64,000 nucleotides of DNA from positions 24,915-88,914 of the forward strand of contig DAOVTW010000005.1 of assembly GCA_030632885.1 (NCBI GenBank), in the 5' to 3' direction. The translations under genes and the position numbers were made by a program. Source of the DNA: JAIOSM01 sp023143455. Its GTDB lineage: Bacteria; Desulfobacterota; Desulfobacteria; Desulfobacterales; Desulfobacteraceae. How positions within the stretch are numbered: the stretch's first letter is position 1; each line of letters opens with the position of its first letter. Shown one piece after another: positions 25,689-34,471 of the stretch. The notes below the pieces were generated by a model. The model saw only the letters and a program-made list of their open reading frames with translations. It made no database searches and was not told the origin of the DNA.

Positions 25689-25961
25689 TCATCTTTTTTT
25701 TGAATTTATAGAATAAACAAAGGAAAGAAGTTCTGCGACTGCAACATATATTTCAGGCGGGATTGCTTCATCAATTTTAAGCTGGGATAAAATTTCAACA
25801 AGGTCTGGATCATCTTTTATTGGTACACCATGCTTTTTAGCAAGTTCTATGATTTTTTCAGCAATAGCTCCTGAACCTTTAGCCTTAATTCTTGGTGCGA
25901 TATCTTCCTTACCATCATATTTTAATGCTACTGCTTTTTTTGTTGTGCTTTGTTTTTTCAT
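25689..25961 (-). CDS. FlhX: free FlhB C-terminal-domain homologue
   Basis: A 90-residue soluble protein that matches the cytoplasmic C-terminal half of FlhB after its cleavage site: AVALKYDGKEDIAPRIKAKG, SGAIAEKIIELAKKHGVPI, IDEAIPPEIYVAVAELLSFV. No membrane segment is present. Known FlhX/YlqH proteins can replace the cleaved FlhB C-terminal piece. The gene is the last of the long fliL-to-flhX operon, next to a YlqG/FliK-like gene. It is notable here because the FlhB of this locus has an altered cleavage motif. The ribosome site is poor. Confidence 0.9.
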   Translation of the reverse strand: MKKQSTTKKAVALKYDGKEDIAPRIKAKGSGAIAEKIIELAKKHGVPIKDDPDLVEILSQLKIDEAIPPEIYVAVAELLSFVYSINSKKR

Positions 25962-25986
25962 AAATTACTTATTTTGTATAAATTAT

Positions 25987-27042
25987 TTAAATAATAATAT
26001 TAAGCAGGTTATCTTCACCTCTGACAAACGATTCAACAAATGAAGCTGGGCTGACATCCTTTTTTGAAACGACTTTACATTCAATATTGCGAACCAAATA
26101 CTCTATTTTCGCAAGGTTCTCTTTTAACTGAGGCAACATCTTCTTAAAATAATCGCAAACTTCAACACTTGAAAGGTTAAACACACCCGAAATTGCTTTT
26201 CTGTATATTGAAAAATCTGCTCTGAGTCCTCCAAGATTTGACATATTTAATAAAAGAGAAATATTGATAATCCTGTCCTTGCCTTTTGTTTTTTGTTTTT
26301 CCTCTGAATTTCCCAAATCTATGAACAACTGACCAAAACTAAAAGTTTCATTGGCAAAAACAGGAAAAGGTATCAGATATTTTCCAGTATCTGAAGATTG
26401 TGCATTTAATACCTGAAAGTTCTCAATATTAGTTGCATATTCAACAAATGCTTTTAAATTTCCGGCATTTTGATGATCTGACGATTGATGGCTTAAAACA
26501 TACCCTTTTATATCGTTCTTGAAAATATTTAGAAATTCAGACTTGAGTTGCAGGGCACTTCCTTGTTTAAATAAAGTTGCTATTTTTTTTTCAAACAGAA
26601 TTCCACTTTTATCAAAAAGGCGTGGTAGAAAATTTTTATCTGCCTTTTCAGATTTCAACGATATGGATTTAATCATTTCTAAAAGCTCTGAATTATCTGT
26701 TTTCGCCAGGATAGCAAATGGATTTGATTTTGAAACAAGCTTGATTAAAGAAATGAATTTGCCTGAAAACTTATTTTCCTCAGGAGGCACAATTTTAAAA
26801 TTTTGATCTTTTCCTTCGTTTATAACATTAACCTGAAGTTTTTCACCTTCAATTAAAAGAAAAGGGCTTTTTATAATTACTTTTTTACCTGCAATAAGCA
26901 CTTGGGCTTTGTTCTCAGAAAAAACTTTAAGTACTTTTGCATCAGTTTTTTGATTTTTCTTTAAAGAAGAAAAAACAGCATTTTTTGCTACCTCTTTACG
27001 AATGATGAGATCAGAAGGGGAAATATGTATCCCGGTGATCAC
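25987..27042 (-). CDS. FliK/YlqG-like protein, second hook-length-control-type protein
   Basis: A 351-residue protein. The C-terminal third (FSFGQLFIDLGN, ISLLLNMSNLGGLRADFSIY, LKENLAKIEYLVRN) resembles the FliK C-terminal domain pattern, in which a beta-strand pair ending in LG precedes a helix. The N-terminus has a beta-rich part (VLIAGKKVIIKSPFLLIEG). In Bacillus the equivalent ylqG sits next to ylqH (FlhX), the same pairing as here. Start is GTG, overlapping the upstream TGA, with GGAG eight bases before. Function is inferred; a separate typical fliK lies in the flgD operon. Confidence 0.6.
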   Translation of the reverse strand: MITGIHISPSDLIIRKEVAKNAVFSSLKKNQKTDAKVLKVFSENKAQVLIAGKKVIIKSPFLLIEGEKLQVNVINEGKDQNFKIVPPEENKFSGKFISLIKLVSKSNPFAILAKTDNSELLEMIKSISLKSEKADKNFLPRLFDKSGILFEKKIATLFKQGSALQLKSEFLNIFKNDIKGYVLSHQSSDHQNAGNLKAFVEYATNIENFQVLNAQSSDTGKYLIPFPVFANETFSFGQLFIDLGNSEEKQKTKGKDRIINISLLLNMSNLGGLRADFSIYRKAISGVFNLSSVEVCDYFKKMLPQLKENLAKIEYLVRNIECKVVSKKDVSPASFVESFVRGEDNLLNIII

Positions 27043-27614
27043 TCCTTTTGCTCCATTGCCTTAAACTTTTCTTTAAGGTCAATCACAAGTTTTACTTCAC
27101 CTTTTGGCATTGAAAGTTTTGAAACAATCGAATCAATATCAAAACCGCGATTATACATATCTATTATACTGTTTTGTTGATCCAAAACATTACCAGGCGA
27201 ATCCAGATTCTGTGCTGCAGGTAATGGCTGTATTGATTGACGAGCTACTTCCATTTTAAGATTTCTCAAATCTTCTTTTGCAGCCTCTGCTCTAGAAATC
27301 AGAAGATTAATGCTGATAATTCTTGAATCTAAAGATTCATTTAACTCCTTTATGAGCTTTCTCTTTTCTTTTATCTGTTTATCAAAGCTATCTGCTGTAA
27401 CTTTAGCTTCCTTTACAAACGGCTCAAGCATTTCAATAATGTCATTTGCTGTTTTTTCAGTATTCTCTTGATCAATTCTGTTTTCCCCATTGTAATGGCT
27501 TGATACTTTTATATTAGCAACACGTTTTACAAAAATCAAAAAACACAAAATTATGAAAAGGTCAATTATGAATTGAATGCCGATCCAAAATTCAAATGAG
27601 AATAATTCAATCAT
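27039..27614 (-). CDS. Membrane-anchored coiled-coil protein, DUF2802-like
   Basis: A 191-residue protein with one N-terminal membrane segment (FWIGIQFIIDLFIILCFLIF), a long charged helical region predicted as coiled coil (about 60-130) and a C-terminal helix-turn-helix-like tail (IIDMYNRGFDIDSIVSKLSM, then PKGEVKLVIDLKEKF) of the type seen in DUF2802 proteins beside flagellar genes. No enzyme motif. It overlaps both neighbours by 4 bases. Its function is not known to me; the conserved position after fliA suggests a role at the flagellar base. Confidence 0.6.
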   Translation of the reverse strand: MIELFSFEFWIGIQFIIDLFIILCFLIFVKRVANIKVSSHYNGENRIDQENTEKTANDIIEMLEPFVKEAKVTADSFDKQIKEKRKLIKELNESLDSRIISINLLISRAEAAKEDLRNLKMEVARQSIQPLPAAQNLDSPGNVLDQQNSIIDMYNRGFDIDSIVSKLSMPKGEVKLVIDLKEKFKAMEQKE

Positions 27615-27904
27615 ACTATGGTATCAAGTAGCCTCCCTGTTGAGTCAGGATTATTTTCATCCTTTAGTTCTTCTTTCTTTCTTTTTTGTTTTTCTTTATT
27701 TTTTTGATGTCTTTCTTTATCTTTATCTTTTTTAATTTTTAGTTTTTCAGGTTCTTCTAATTCCTGAACCTTGGTCTTTATTGCTTGTTCCTTTGCGAGC
27801 TGTTCTGCTGCTGGTTCAGAATTAGGTGTCCCGGTAATTTGATGGGTTTCTTTTACAATCCCTGACTGCTGTATAAGATGGTTAAACCCTGGTACAGTTG
27901 TCAT
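27611..27904 (-). CDS. Small highly charged protein of unknown function
   Basis: A 97-residue hydrophilic protein: a short N-terminal part (MTTVPGFNHLIQQSGIVKE) and then Lys/Glu-rich sequence (LKIKKDKDKERHQKNKEKQK). I do not recognise a family. It is probably real because it has GAGG eight bases before its ATG, fits snugly between neighbours (4-base overlap downstream, 22 bases upstream) and lies in a long operon. A GTG three codons upstream is an alternative start. Confidence 0.6.
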   Translation of the reverse strand: MTTVPGFNHLIQQSGIVKETHQITGTPNSEPAAEQLAKEQAIKTKVQELEEPEKLKIKKDKDKERHQKNKEKQKRKKEELKDENNPDSTGRLLDTIV

Positions 27905-27926
27905 TTTAGACACCTCGCGTTATCTA

Positions 27927-29534
27927 TTAGCCAGCCTTAAAAGAATTAAAACCAACTTTCTTTATAGATCCATCAGGTAAAGCTTTTACCAAAGCCTTGT
28001 TAATAATCACAAGCAGATCAGACTCTGTAATTATATTGCCTTTTGCAGAACCAAGTGCCTTTTGAATCGCTAAATAGATTACATCTCTATAAAAAGGCAT
28101 GTTCTGCTTTATTTCATAGTAAGCATTATTGGTTGAATAATCAATAGTTATCTCTGCCTCTATATATGCCAGTCCCTCTATTGTTTCAGGAGCCAGAATT
28201 ACAAAATCTTTCATAACTAAAGGTTCTGACATTAAGTCTTTTGGTATTGGTTTCGATACTACTGGCTTAGAAGTTGTTTGATCTACATTTATTTCAACAG
28301 ATTCAACTACAGGTTCCATGACAGGCACTGCCTTTGCAACTATTTTTTGTTTGGGAATTATTTTTTTATCACCTTTTAAGAAAAAGATACCTGCTAAAAA
28401 TGAAATACCAATAAAAAATATCACTGATGCTGCTATTACAATAAATTTTTTCCCAATTTTTATTGGTTTTTTTTTCTTCTTTTTTTTCTTTTTCTTTTCT
28501 TTTGTTTTTTCTTTGTTCTTGTCATCTTCAGACTGATCTTCAGGTTCTTCCAATATCACCTGGGAATCATCTTCTTCATCTTCTTCTTCGTCTTCTTCTT
28601 CGTCTTCTTCATCGAGGCTTCCTCCATCATCAGAAGATTCTATATCATCCAGATCCCCAAGAGCATCTTCATCTTCGTTCTCTGAACTCTTGATCAAATC
28701 CTCAATATCATCCTGGGAAATTAAGCTATCTTGCTTCCAATCATCTTCATCATCAGCATCTTCTTCAGAATCATCTAAAAGGCTATCAATATCCCCCTGA
28801 AGCTCTTCATTCTCAATATTATCAAGCTCTCCTTTTAAATCATCATCTTCGCTGAGATCAACAACTGTTGCGTCTGATGCTGGTTTCTCCTCAACACTTT
28901 CTTCTTTTTCTTCTTCCATAGCCACCTCTTGTTCTGTGGTTACTTCTTCTTCAGGCACAATCTCTTGTTCTGATGTGATATCTTCCCCTGGTAATTGCTC
29001 TTCTTCTTCTGTTACAGGTTCAGCCTCTTGTTCAACAATTTGCTCCTCTGGCTCCAGACTATCTTCAAGAGCAAAATTTTCCTGATCCTCCAAAATAAGC
29101 TGATCAATATTTTCCTGAGAGACCAGGCATTCTTTAACACTTACAGCTTCAGATTCATCGATTACACCATCTTCTATGACCACTTGCTCTTCTATTGTTT
29201 CAGGTTCTTCTGAAACTTGCAATTCTTCTTGCGCCAGAAATTCAGGTGCTTCCGGTGCATCAACAGCTTGCTCGTTTCTTTTTAGGACAAGCTGAGTAAT
29301 ATCATCCTGAGATATCAAATCAAACTCAAAATCCTCTTCATCCTCATCTTCTTCTACAGGAGCTTCCGAAGGCACATCTATTACCGGACCATTCATAAGA
29401 GCGTCGATATCATCCTGGGACAATTCAGACACATCATCGTCACTCTCTAAACTCTCTTCAGTGTCTGCCGATGAAGCTTCTAAAAGCTTATCAATATCAT
29501 TCTGATCTATTATTTCATCATCTTGATTAGCCAT
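27927..29534 (-). CDS. FliL-like membrane protein with repeated FliM-N (CheY-docking-like) motifs
   Basis: A 535-residue protein in three parts. (1) Residues 1-340: very acidic, probably disordered cytoplasmic tail with five short motifs, IDQNDIDKLL (9-18), LSQDDIDALM (38-47), ISQDDITQLV (74-83), VSQENIDQLI (138-147) and ISQDDIEDLI (272-281), plus a weaker QGDIDSLL (246-253). They match the FliM N-terminal CheY-binding motif, seen in this window's FliM as ILSQNEVDSLL. (2) A run of lysines and a membrane segment (FIVIAASVIFFIGISFLAGI, about 364-383). (3) A periplasmic FliL-like domain (EPLVMKDFVILAPETIEG, MPFYRDVIYLAIQKALG, IKKVGFNSF). It follows fliA by 14 bases. I infer a stator- or switch-associated protein that may gather CheY-P; no function is shown. 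Confidence 0.75.
   Translation of the reverse strand: MANQDDEIIDQNDIDKLLEASSADTEESLESDDDVSELSQDDIDALMNGPVIDVPSEAPVEEDEDEEDFEFDLISQDDITQLVLKRNEQAVDAPEAPEFLAQEELQVSEEPETIEEQVVIEDGVIDESEAVSVKECLVSQENIDQLILEDQENFALEDSLEPEEQIVEQEAEPVTEEEEQLPGEDITSEQEIVPEEEVTTEQEVAMEEEKEESVEEKPASDATVVDLSEDDDLKGELDNIENEELQGDIDSLLDDSEEDADDEDDWKQDSLISQDDIEDLIKSSENEDEDALGDLDDIESSDDGGSLDEEDEEEDEEEDEEDDSQVILEEPEDQSEDDKNKEKTKEKKKKKKKKKKPIKIGKKFIVIAASVIFFIGISFLAGIFFLKGDKKIIPKQKIVAKAVPVMEPVVESVEINVDQTTSKPVVSKPIPKDLMSEPLVMKDFVILAPETIEGLAYIEAEITIDYSTNNAYYEIKQNMPFYRDVIYLAIQKALGSAKGNIITESDLLVIINKALVKALPDGSIKKVGFNSFKAG
28692..29510 (-). repeat. Dispersed FliM-N-like motif repeats in the FliL-like gene
   Basis: Five copies of a 10-12 residue motif (I/L/V-S-Q-D/E-D/N-I-D/E/T-x-L-I/L/V/M) spaced irregularly by acidic linkers. 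At DNA level the copies share a core close to ATATCATCCTGGGA on the plus strand (positions near 28707, 29300 and 29408), suggesting duplication or strong codon constraint. Confidence 0.7.
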
Positions 29535-29548
29535 TGTACACCTTTAAC

Positions 29549-30298
29549 TTACAAATCAAAATAATCTTGAAGCAAAGTTTTCATTTTAATAAGAATACCT
29601 GCATGTATCTGGCATATCCTCGATTCTGTCAATGAAAGCACCTCTCCAATCTCTTTTAAGGTCAACTCATCATAATAGTATAGAGATATCACCATTTGCT
29701 GTTTTTTTGAAAGTTTTTTTATTGCATCAGCAAAAACTGATTTTATTTCCTCATTGTTATACTGATCGGCTGGATCGTCTTTACTCTTAACTCCTGCCTG
29801 AAATCTTTTGTTTGAAATGCTGTTATTCTGTTTTATTTTGATAAAATCATCAAGATTTAATACTGAAGCGCCATGAATACCTGTAAGCATATCATGATAG
29901 GTTTCAAGGCATAGACCAAGCTCTTCTGCGATCTCCACATCTGTGGCTTTATTCCCTTTTTCCATCTCAATTTTTTTAACTGCTTTGGCAATATCCTGTA
30001 TTTTTTTTCGCATGGATCTTGAATACGTATCCATACTTCTTAATTCGTCAAGAATTGCTCCTTTAATCCGATACTGTGCATAAGTCTTAAACGTAACATG
30101 TTTGTTATGATCAAACTTATCAACAGCATCTATAAGTCCAAGAGAGCCTGCACTGACAAGCTCACCAAACAGCACACTGCTCGGCACCCTCAAAGCAAAC
30201 CTTGCAGCCATGCGCTTTACTAAATAAGCAGATTCGATAATTGTAGTTTCCCGCCAATTTTCGTCACAGTCTTTATGCACACTTTCTTTTTGAACCAT
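29549..30298 (-). CDS. fliA: Flagellar sigma factor FliA (sigma28)
   Basis: Group 3 sigma factor of 249 aa. Region 2 (LVSAGSLGLIDAVDKFDHNK, TFKTYAQYRIKGAILDELRS, MDTYSRSMRKKIQDI) and region 4 (LTLKEIGEVLSLTESRICQI HAG split at the helix turn) match FliA/WhiG. It directs late genes; three sigma28-like promoters are in this window. It is in the usual place after flhF-flhG. No flgM anti-sigma gene is visible near flgJ-flgN, so its control must lie elsewhere or work differently. Confidence 0.96.
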   Translation of the reverse strand: MVQKESVHKDCDENWRETTIIESAYLVKRMAARFALRVPSSVLFGELVSAGSLGLIDAVDKFDHNKHVTFKTYAQYRIKGAILDELRSMDTYSRSMRKKIQDIAKAVKKIEMEKGNKATDVEIAEELGLCLETYHDMLTGIHGASVLNLDDFIKIKQNNSISNKRFQAGVKSKDDPADQYNNEEIKSVFADAIKKLSKKQQMVISLYYYDELTLKEIGEVLSLTESRICQIHAGILIKMKTLLQDYFDL

Positions 30299-30311
30299 TA
30301 AATTCCGCGTA

Positions 30312-31217
30312 TTAATTGTTTGTTACAGTTTCTAATACTTTATTCATGAAAAACTTAATGCTACCATTTGAAGAGCTTCTTATTTCAGAATCATGAATCT
30401 TAAATGCGATTTTTTCTATATTTTTTGATACCACAGCATTTTTATCTAAATCAATAACAAGTTTTCTTTTCAGCACAGCTTTCTGCATTTCGTTATCTGT
30501 CGTGACATATCCTACATATTCAAGCACTACATTTTTAAGAAATTTATCCAATGCACCACTTAAAGATGAATATACTATTTTTGCTTCATTTTCTGATTTT
30601 ACCATATTTACGACCAATTTAAAATACTTTACTTTATAGTCATTGAAAAGGACTTTCATTAAAGCATAAGCATCTGTTATTGAAGTAGGTTCCCTTGTAG
30701 CGATCACAACGCATTCATCAGCAGCGGCATTAAAATATAATACATTGGATGATATGCCAGCACCTGTATCGACAAAAATAATATCAGCTTCATTCTGCAA
30801 AGTCTCAAATTCACTTAGCAAATTGAGTTTTTCACCTTCAGCAAGTTGAGTTAAGTGAGAAAAACCTGACCCGCCCGGGACAATTTTAATCCCATGCTCA
30901 GTTTTAATCATAATTTCAGAAAGTTTTTTTTCACCTGACACAACATGGCTGATATCATGTTTGGCGTGAATATTAAAAATAATATCGATATTAGCTAAGC
31001 CCACATCAGCATCAACAATAACAACCCTTTTGCCTGAATTCTGTAAAGCTACAGCCATATTACCGACTATATTTGTTTTTCCTACACCGCCTTTTCCACT
31101 TGTTACAGCTACTACTTTTGGAAAACTGCCTTGTGTCTCTGAACCCATTAAAGTTTCCCTCCCTGTTGAAGCATCAGACTGCACCATACTTCTAAGTCCA
31201 TCTGCTTGGTCCTTCAC
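30312..31217 (-). CDS. flhG: Flagellar number regulator FlhG (MinD-like ATPase)
   Basis: FlhG is a MinD/ParA-type ATPase that limits flagellar number and activates FlhF. The 301-residue protein starts with the FlhF-activating motif DQADGLR (residues 3-9), then has the deviant Walker A SGKGGVGKTN (40-49), VVIVDADVGLANID and IIFVDTGAGISSNVLYF. Translation begins at GTG, which has GGAGG eight bases upstream and lies inside the flhF end (26-base overlap). The pair implies polar or number-controlled flagella. Confidence 0.95.
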   Translation of the reverse strand: MKDQADGLRSMVQSDASTGRETLMGSETQGSFPKVVAVTSGKGGVGKTNIVGNMAVALQNSGKRVVIVDADVGLANIDIIFNIHAKHDISHVVSGEKKLSEIMIKTEHGIKIVPGGSGFSHLTQLAEGEKLNLLSEFETLQNEADIIFVDTGAGISSNVLYFNAAADECVVIATREPTSITDAYALMKVLFNDYKVKYFKLVVNMVKSENEAKIVYSSLSGALDKFLKNVVLEYVGYVTTDNEMQKAVLKRKLVIDLDKNAVVSKNIEKIAFKIHDSEIRSSSNGSIKFFMNKVLETVTNN

Positions 31218-32328
31218 TCTGAGCCTCCTGTTCCTTGCCTAATATAATACTTAAAAGCCTTTTTTTATCCGGAATAATTAAATCTTCGGGTACTTTCTGG
31301 CCATTTGTTATCAAAGAGACAGGAAGTTTAAATTCACTTACCTGATCCAAAATCTTCCCACACATTTTTGTCTCATCGATTTTTGTAAAAACGTATGTAT
31401 CCGGTTTAAGAACAGAAAATGCTTTTGTTGCTTCCTTCATATTAATAAAATCTGTAGTGGCGCTCAAAACCAAATGCACCGAAATATTATAGTCTCCATT
31501 AATTACTTGGCTTAGCTCATCCATTCTTTCTTTGTCATAGTGACTATGCCCCGCAGTATCAACAAGCACAATATCCATTGCCTTCATTCTGCCTAAAGCA
31601 CAAACAAGATCATCTTTACTATAAGCCTGCATGCAATACAATCCCATTATTGAAGCATAGGATTTCAATTGTTCAAATGCTCCCACGCGGTAGTTATCAA
31701 TTGAAATAAGACCAACTCTCTTTTTCTTTCTAAGGCTCAAATGGGCAGCAAGCTTTGCTATGGTTGTTGTCTTGCCAACGCCTGTAGGCCCTGCAAATGC
31801 TGCCACGTGAGGCACTCCTGAGTTATTGTCTCTTCTAAAATTATTCTTGGCATCAATCCATCTTACACATTCCTTTATAACATATTTTTTTAAAGATGTA
31901 ACCTCAAGGCCTTGTTTTTGATCCCGTTCCATTGAATAACATGCTTTATGAACAATGGAATATGCTTTTTTTTCAGAAATCCCTGATCTTAACAATGCAG
32001 CAAGTAAGCCAACTGAACCAAACTGATTACAAATTATGTTATGCATGCCGTATCCCATCCCTGCAACAGAGATCATATCCTTAATACTGACAAGTTCGTC
32101 TTTTAATGATCTAATCTCACTCCCATTTGCTCCTGTTTCTGCTCCTGATTTCCCTTTTGAAGTTCCAGGTTTTGCCTCGACTTCAATAATATCTTTGGAA
32201 TATGGCTGCCTGGGACTTTTAGGAATTTTCCGCGTTGATATTATCATGGCATCCGGACCAAAGGCTGCTTTAACCTTTGACATAGCCTCCTGGATATTAC
32301 GGGCTTTAAAAATTCTTCTATTATTCAT
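31192..32328 (-). CDS. flhF: Flagellar placement GTPase FlhF
   Basis: SRP-type GTPase that sets the polar site of the flagellum. The 378-residue protein has the FlhF N-terminal segment (FKARNIQEAMSKVKAAFGPD, AMIISTRKIPKS), N domain, and G domain with GPTGVGKTTTIAKLAAH, ISIDNYRVGAFEQLKSYA, and DIVLVDTAGHSHYD. The last part has FTKIDETKMCGKILD. It overlaps flhA by 8 bases and flhG by 26. Length is close to the family mean. Confidence 0.96.
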   Translation of the reverse strand: MNNRRIFKARNIQEAMSKVKAAFGPDAMIISTRKIPKSPRQPYSKDIIEVEAKPGTSKGKSGAETGANGSEIRSLKDELVSIKDMISVAGMGYGMHNIICNQFGSVGLLAALLRSGISEKKAYSIVHKACYSMERDQKQGLEVTSLKKYVIKECVRWIDAKNNFRRDNNSGVPHVAAFAGPTGVGKTTTIAKLAAHLSLRKKKRVGLISIDNYRVGAFEQLKSYASIMGLYCMQAYSKDDLVCALGRMKAMDIVLVDTAGHSHYDKERMDELSQVINGDYNISVHLVLSATTDFINMKEATKAFSVLKPDTYVFTKIDETKMCGKILDQVSEFKLPVSLITNGQKVPEDLIIPDKKRLLSIILGKEQEAQSEGPSRWT

Positions 32329-34414
32329 CTTTTAATTCCACCTTTCCACTTACCTCAAGATTGATATTATCTACTACTTCGGCATGAGAGATCACAAATA
32401 CAGAAGGGAATGAAGCTTCTATCAATTTCCTTAGGTGACGACGTAAAGCCGGAGCACACATTATTACAGGCTGAATATCAGAAATCACCATTTTTTCAAT
32501 TTCTTTTTTTGTCGCATTAATCACATTTTCCACAAACTGAGGATCAAGTGCAAGAAAAGCTCCCTGCTCTGTTTTTTTAATATTCTTAATAAGTCTTTCC
32601 TCAAGTGTTCTTTCAATCATAATAACGTTCAGAATTTTGTCTTCTGCTAAATATGGAGCAAGCATTCCTTTAGCAATCTTCTGTCGTACATATTCTGTTA
32701 ACAAATCAGGGTTTTTCCCCATGGGAGCATAATCACCTAAAGTTTCAACAATTGTTAAAAGATCACGGATTGAAACTCTTTCTTTTAAAAGGTTTTGAAG
32801 AACTTTTTGAACCATGCCCACAGAAAGAAGGTCAGGAACGAGTTCTTCCACAGCTTTAGGATTTGTCTCTGAAAGATTATCTAACAGATGCTGGACGTCC
32901 TGTCTTCCAAGAAGATCATGGGCAGTATTTCGTATAACTTCTGTCAGATGGGTGGCAACTACTGTTGAATTGTCGACAACAGTATATCCTGCAAATTTTG
33001 CCTCCTCCTCTTTTTCCGGCGGTATCCAATAGGCAGGAAGTTTAAAAGCAGGTTCAATAGTCTCAATCCCATCAATTTCCGAAGCCTCACCAACAGGATC
33101 CATTGCCAGCAAATGATTTACCATGAGTTCAGCCTGGGCAGTTTCAACACCCTTTATCATTAACCTGTACTGGGCAGGATTTAAATTAAGATTATCTCTA
33201 ATATGTATTGGAGGAATAATTATACCCAGTTCAGTGGCAAACTGCCGCCTTATGGCACGTATTCTGGCAAGCAGTGTTCCGTCCTGCTGTTTATCAACAA
33301 GAGGAATTAACCCATATCCAACTTCAAGCTCTATGGTTTCTAAAATCAAAAGGTGATCAACTTCTTCTGGTGCGCCTATAGCTTCATCAGCTTCAGATTC
33401 TGCTATAGCATCACTCTCCTTGGCCTCTTTTTTACCTCTTAAAAGATACCAGGCTGTCCCAGCCAGTGTGACACCTAAAGTCATAAACGGCAATGCCGGA
33501 AGCCCTGGAATAAGTCCCATACAAAAAACAATAACCGCACCAATATAAACAGGGGTTACACTAGAAAGAAGATGCTTAAAAAATTCTTGCCCCATTCTGC
33601 TTTCAGAGCCTGATCGCGAGACAAGAAGCCCTGCTGCTGCTGACACTAAAAGAGCGGGGATTTGAGACACAAGCCCGTCACCAACTGTAAGAAGGGTATA
33701 TATCTGCATAGCCTCTTTCATAGGCATGCCCTGCTGAACAACACCTATAATGAATCCTCCTGCAATGTTTATACATGTAATAACTATACCTGCAATTGCA
33801 TCTCCACGAACAAACTTACTTGCACCATCCATGGCACCATGAAATTCTGATTCTTTTGCTATAACTTTTCTTCTATCTCCTGCTTCTTGCTCATCAATCA
33901 TACCTGCATTAAGATCTGCATCAATTGCCATTTGTTTGCCTGGCATGGCATCAAGAGTGAACCTTGCAGCCACTTCTGCTATCCTGCCTGCACCTTTTGT
34001 TATAACTAAAAAGTTAATTAAAACAAGAATTGCAAAAATTACCAAACCTACAACATAATTACCTCCAACAACAAAGCTTCCAAAAGATTTAATAATAGCT
34101 CCTGCAGCAAGAGGACCCTCGTTACCATGGAGCAGAATCAACCTTGTAGAAGCAACATTTAAAGAAAGTCTGAATAAAGTCAATACAAGTAACAATGAAG
34201 GGAATATAGAAAAATCCAATGGTTTTTCAGTATACATTGTAGTGACAAGGACGATTATTGCTAAAGAAATATTCAATGCGAGAAAAAAATCAAGAATTAT
34301 GGGATGGAGTGGTAAAATCATCGCCATAAGTATCCCGATAAATGCGAAAACAACTATAATATCAGCTGCTTCTCTTTGAATTATTTTTACCATTCCCATA
34401 CTTTGTGTAGCCAT
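32321..34414 (-). CDS. flhA: Export gate protein FlhA
   Basis: The 697-residue export gate subunit has about eight membrane segments in residues 20-330 (IVVFAFIGILMAMILPLHPI at the start) and the FHIPEP-type loop (FTLDAMPGKQMAIDADLNAG, MIDEQEAGDRRKVIAKESEF, GAMDGASKFVRGDAIAGIVI). The cytoplasmic ring-forming domain follows (LIPLVDKQQDGTLLARIRAI, HLLDNLSETNPKAVEELVPD). All parts of the family are present and length is normal. Confidence 0.98.
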   Translation of the reverse strand: MATQSMGMVKIIQREAADIIVVFAFIGILMAMILPLHPIILDFFLALNISLAIIVLVTTMYTEKPLDFSIFPSLLLVLTLFRLSLNVASTRLILLHGNEGPLAAGAIIKSFGSFVVGGNYVVGLVIFAILVLINFLVITKGAGRIAEVAARFTLDAMPGKQMAIDADLNAGMIDEQEAGDRRKVIAKESEFHGAMDGASKFVRGDAIAGIVITCINIAGGFIIGVVQQGMPMKEAMQIYTLLTVGDGLVSQIPALLVSAAAGLLVSRSGSESRMGQEFFKHLLSSVTPVYIGAVIVFCMGLIPGLPALPFMTLGVTLAGTAWYLLRGKKEAKESDAIAESEADEAIGAPEEVDHLLILETIELEVGYGLIPLVDKQQDGTLLARIRAIRRQFATELGIIIPPIHIRDNLNLNPAQYRLMIKGVETAQAELMVNHLLAMDPVGEASEIDGIETIEPAFKLPAYWIPPEKEEEAKFAGYTVVDNSTVVATHLTEVIRNTAHDLLGRQDVQHLLDNLSETNPKAVEELVPDLLSVGMVQKVLQNLLKERVSIRDLLTIVETLGDYAPMGKNPDLLTEYVRQKIAKGMLAPYLAEDKILNVIMIERTLEERLIKNIKKTEQGAFLALDPQFVENVINATKKEIEKMVISDIQPVIMCAPALRRHLRKLIEASFPSVFVISHAEVVDNINLEVSGKVELKDE

Positions 34415-34471
34415 TCATCTCTCTTTCGTATAATTTATTTTGACATCAAACGCCAAAATTATGTCGGTAAG

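Noticed and set aside
28463..28693. Plus-strand Phe/Leu/His-rich frames opposite the FliL-like gene
   Set aside because: They are the antisense of the poly-lysine and poly-acidic tracts; no independent coding signal.
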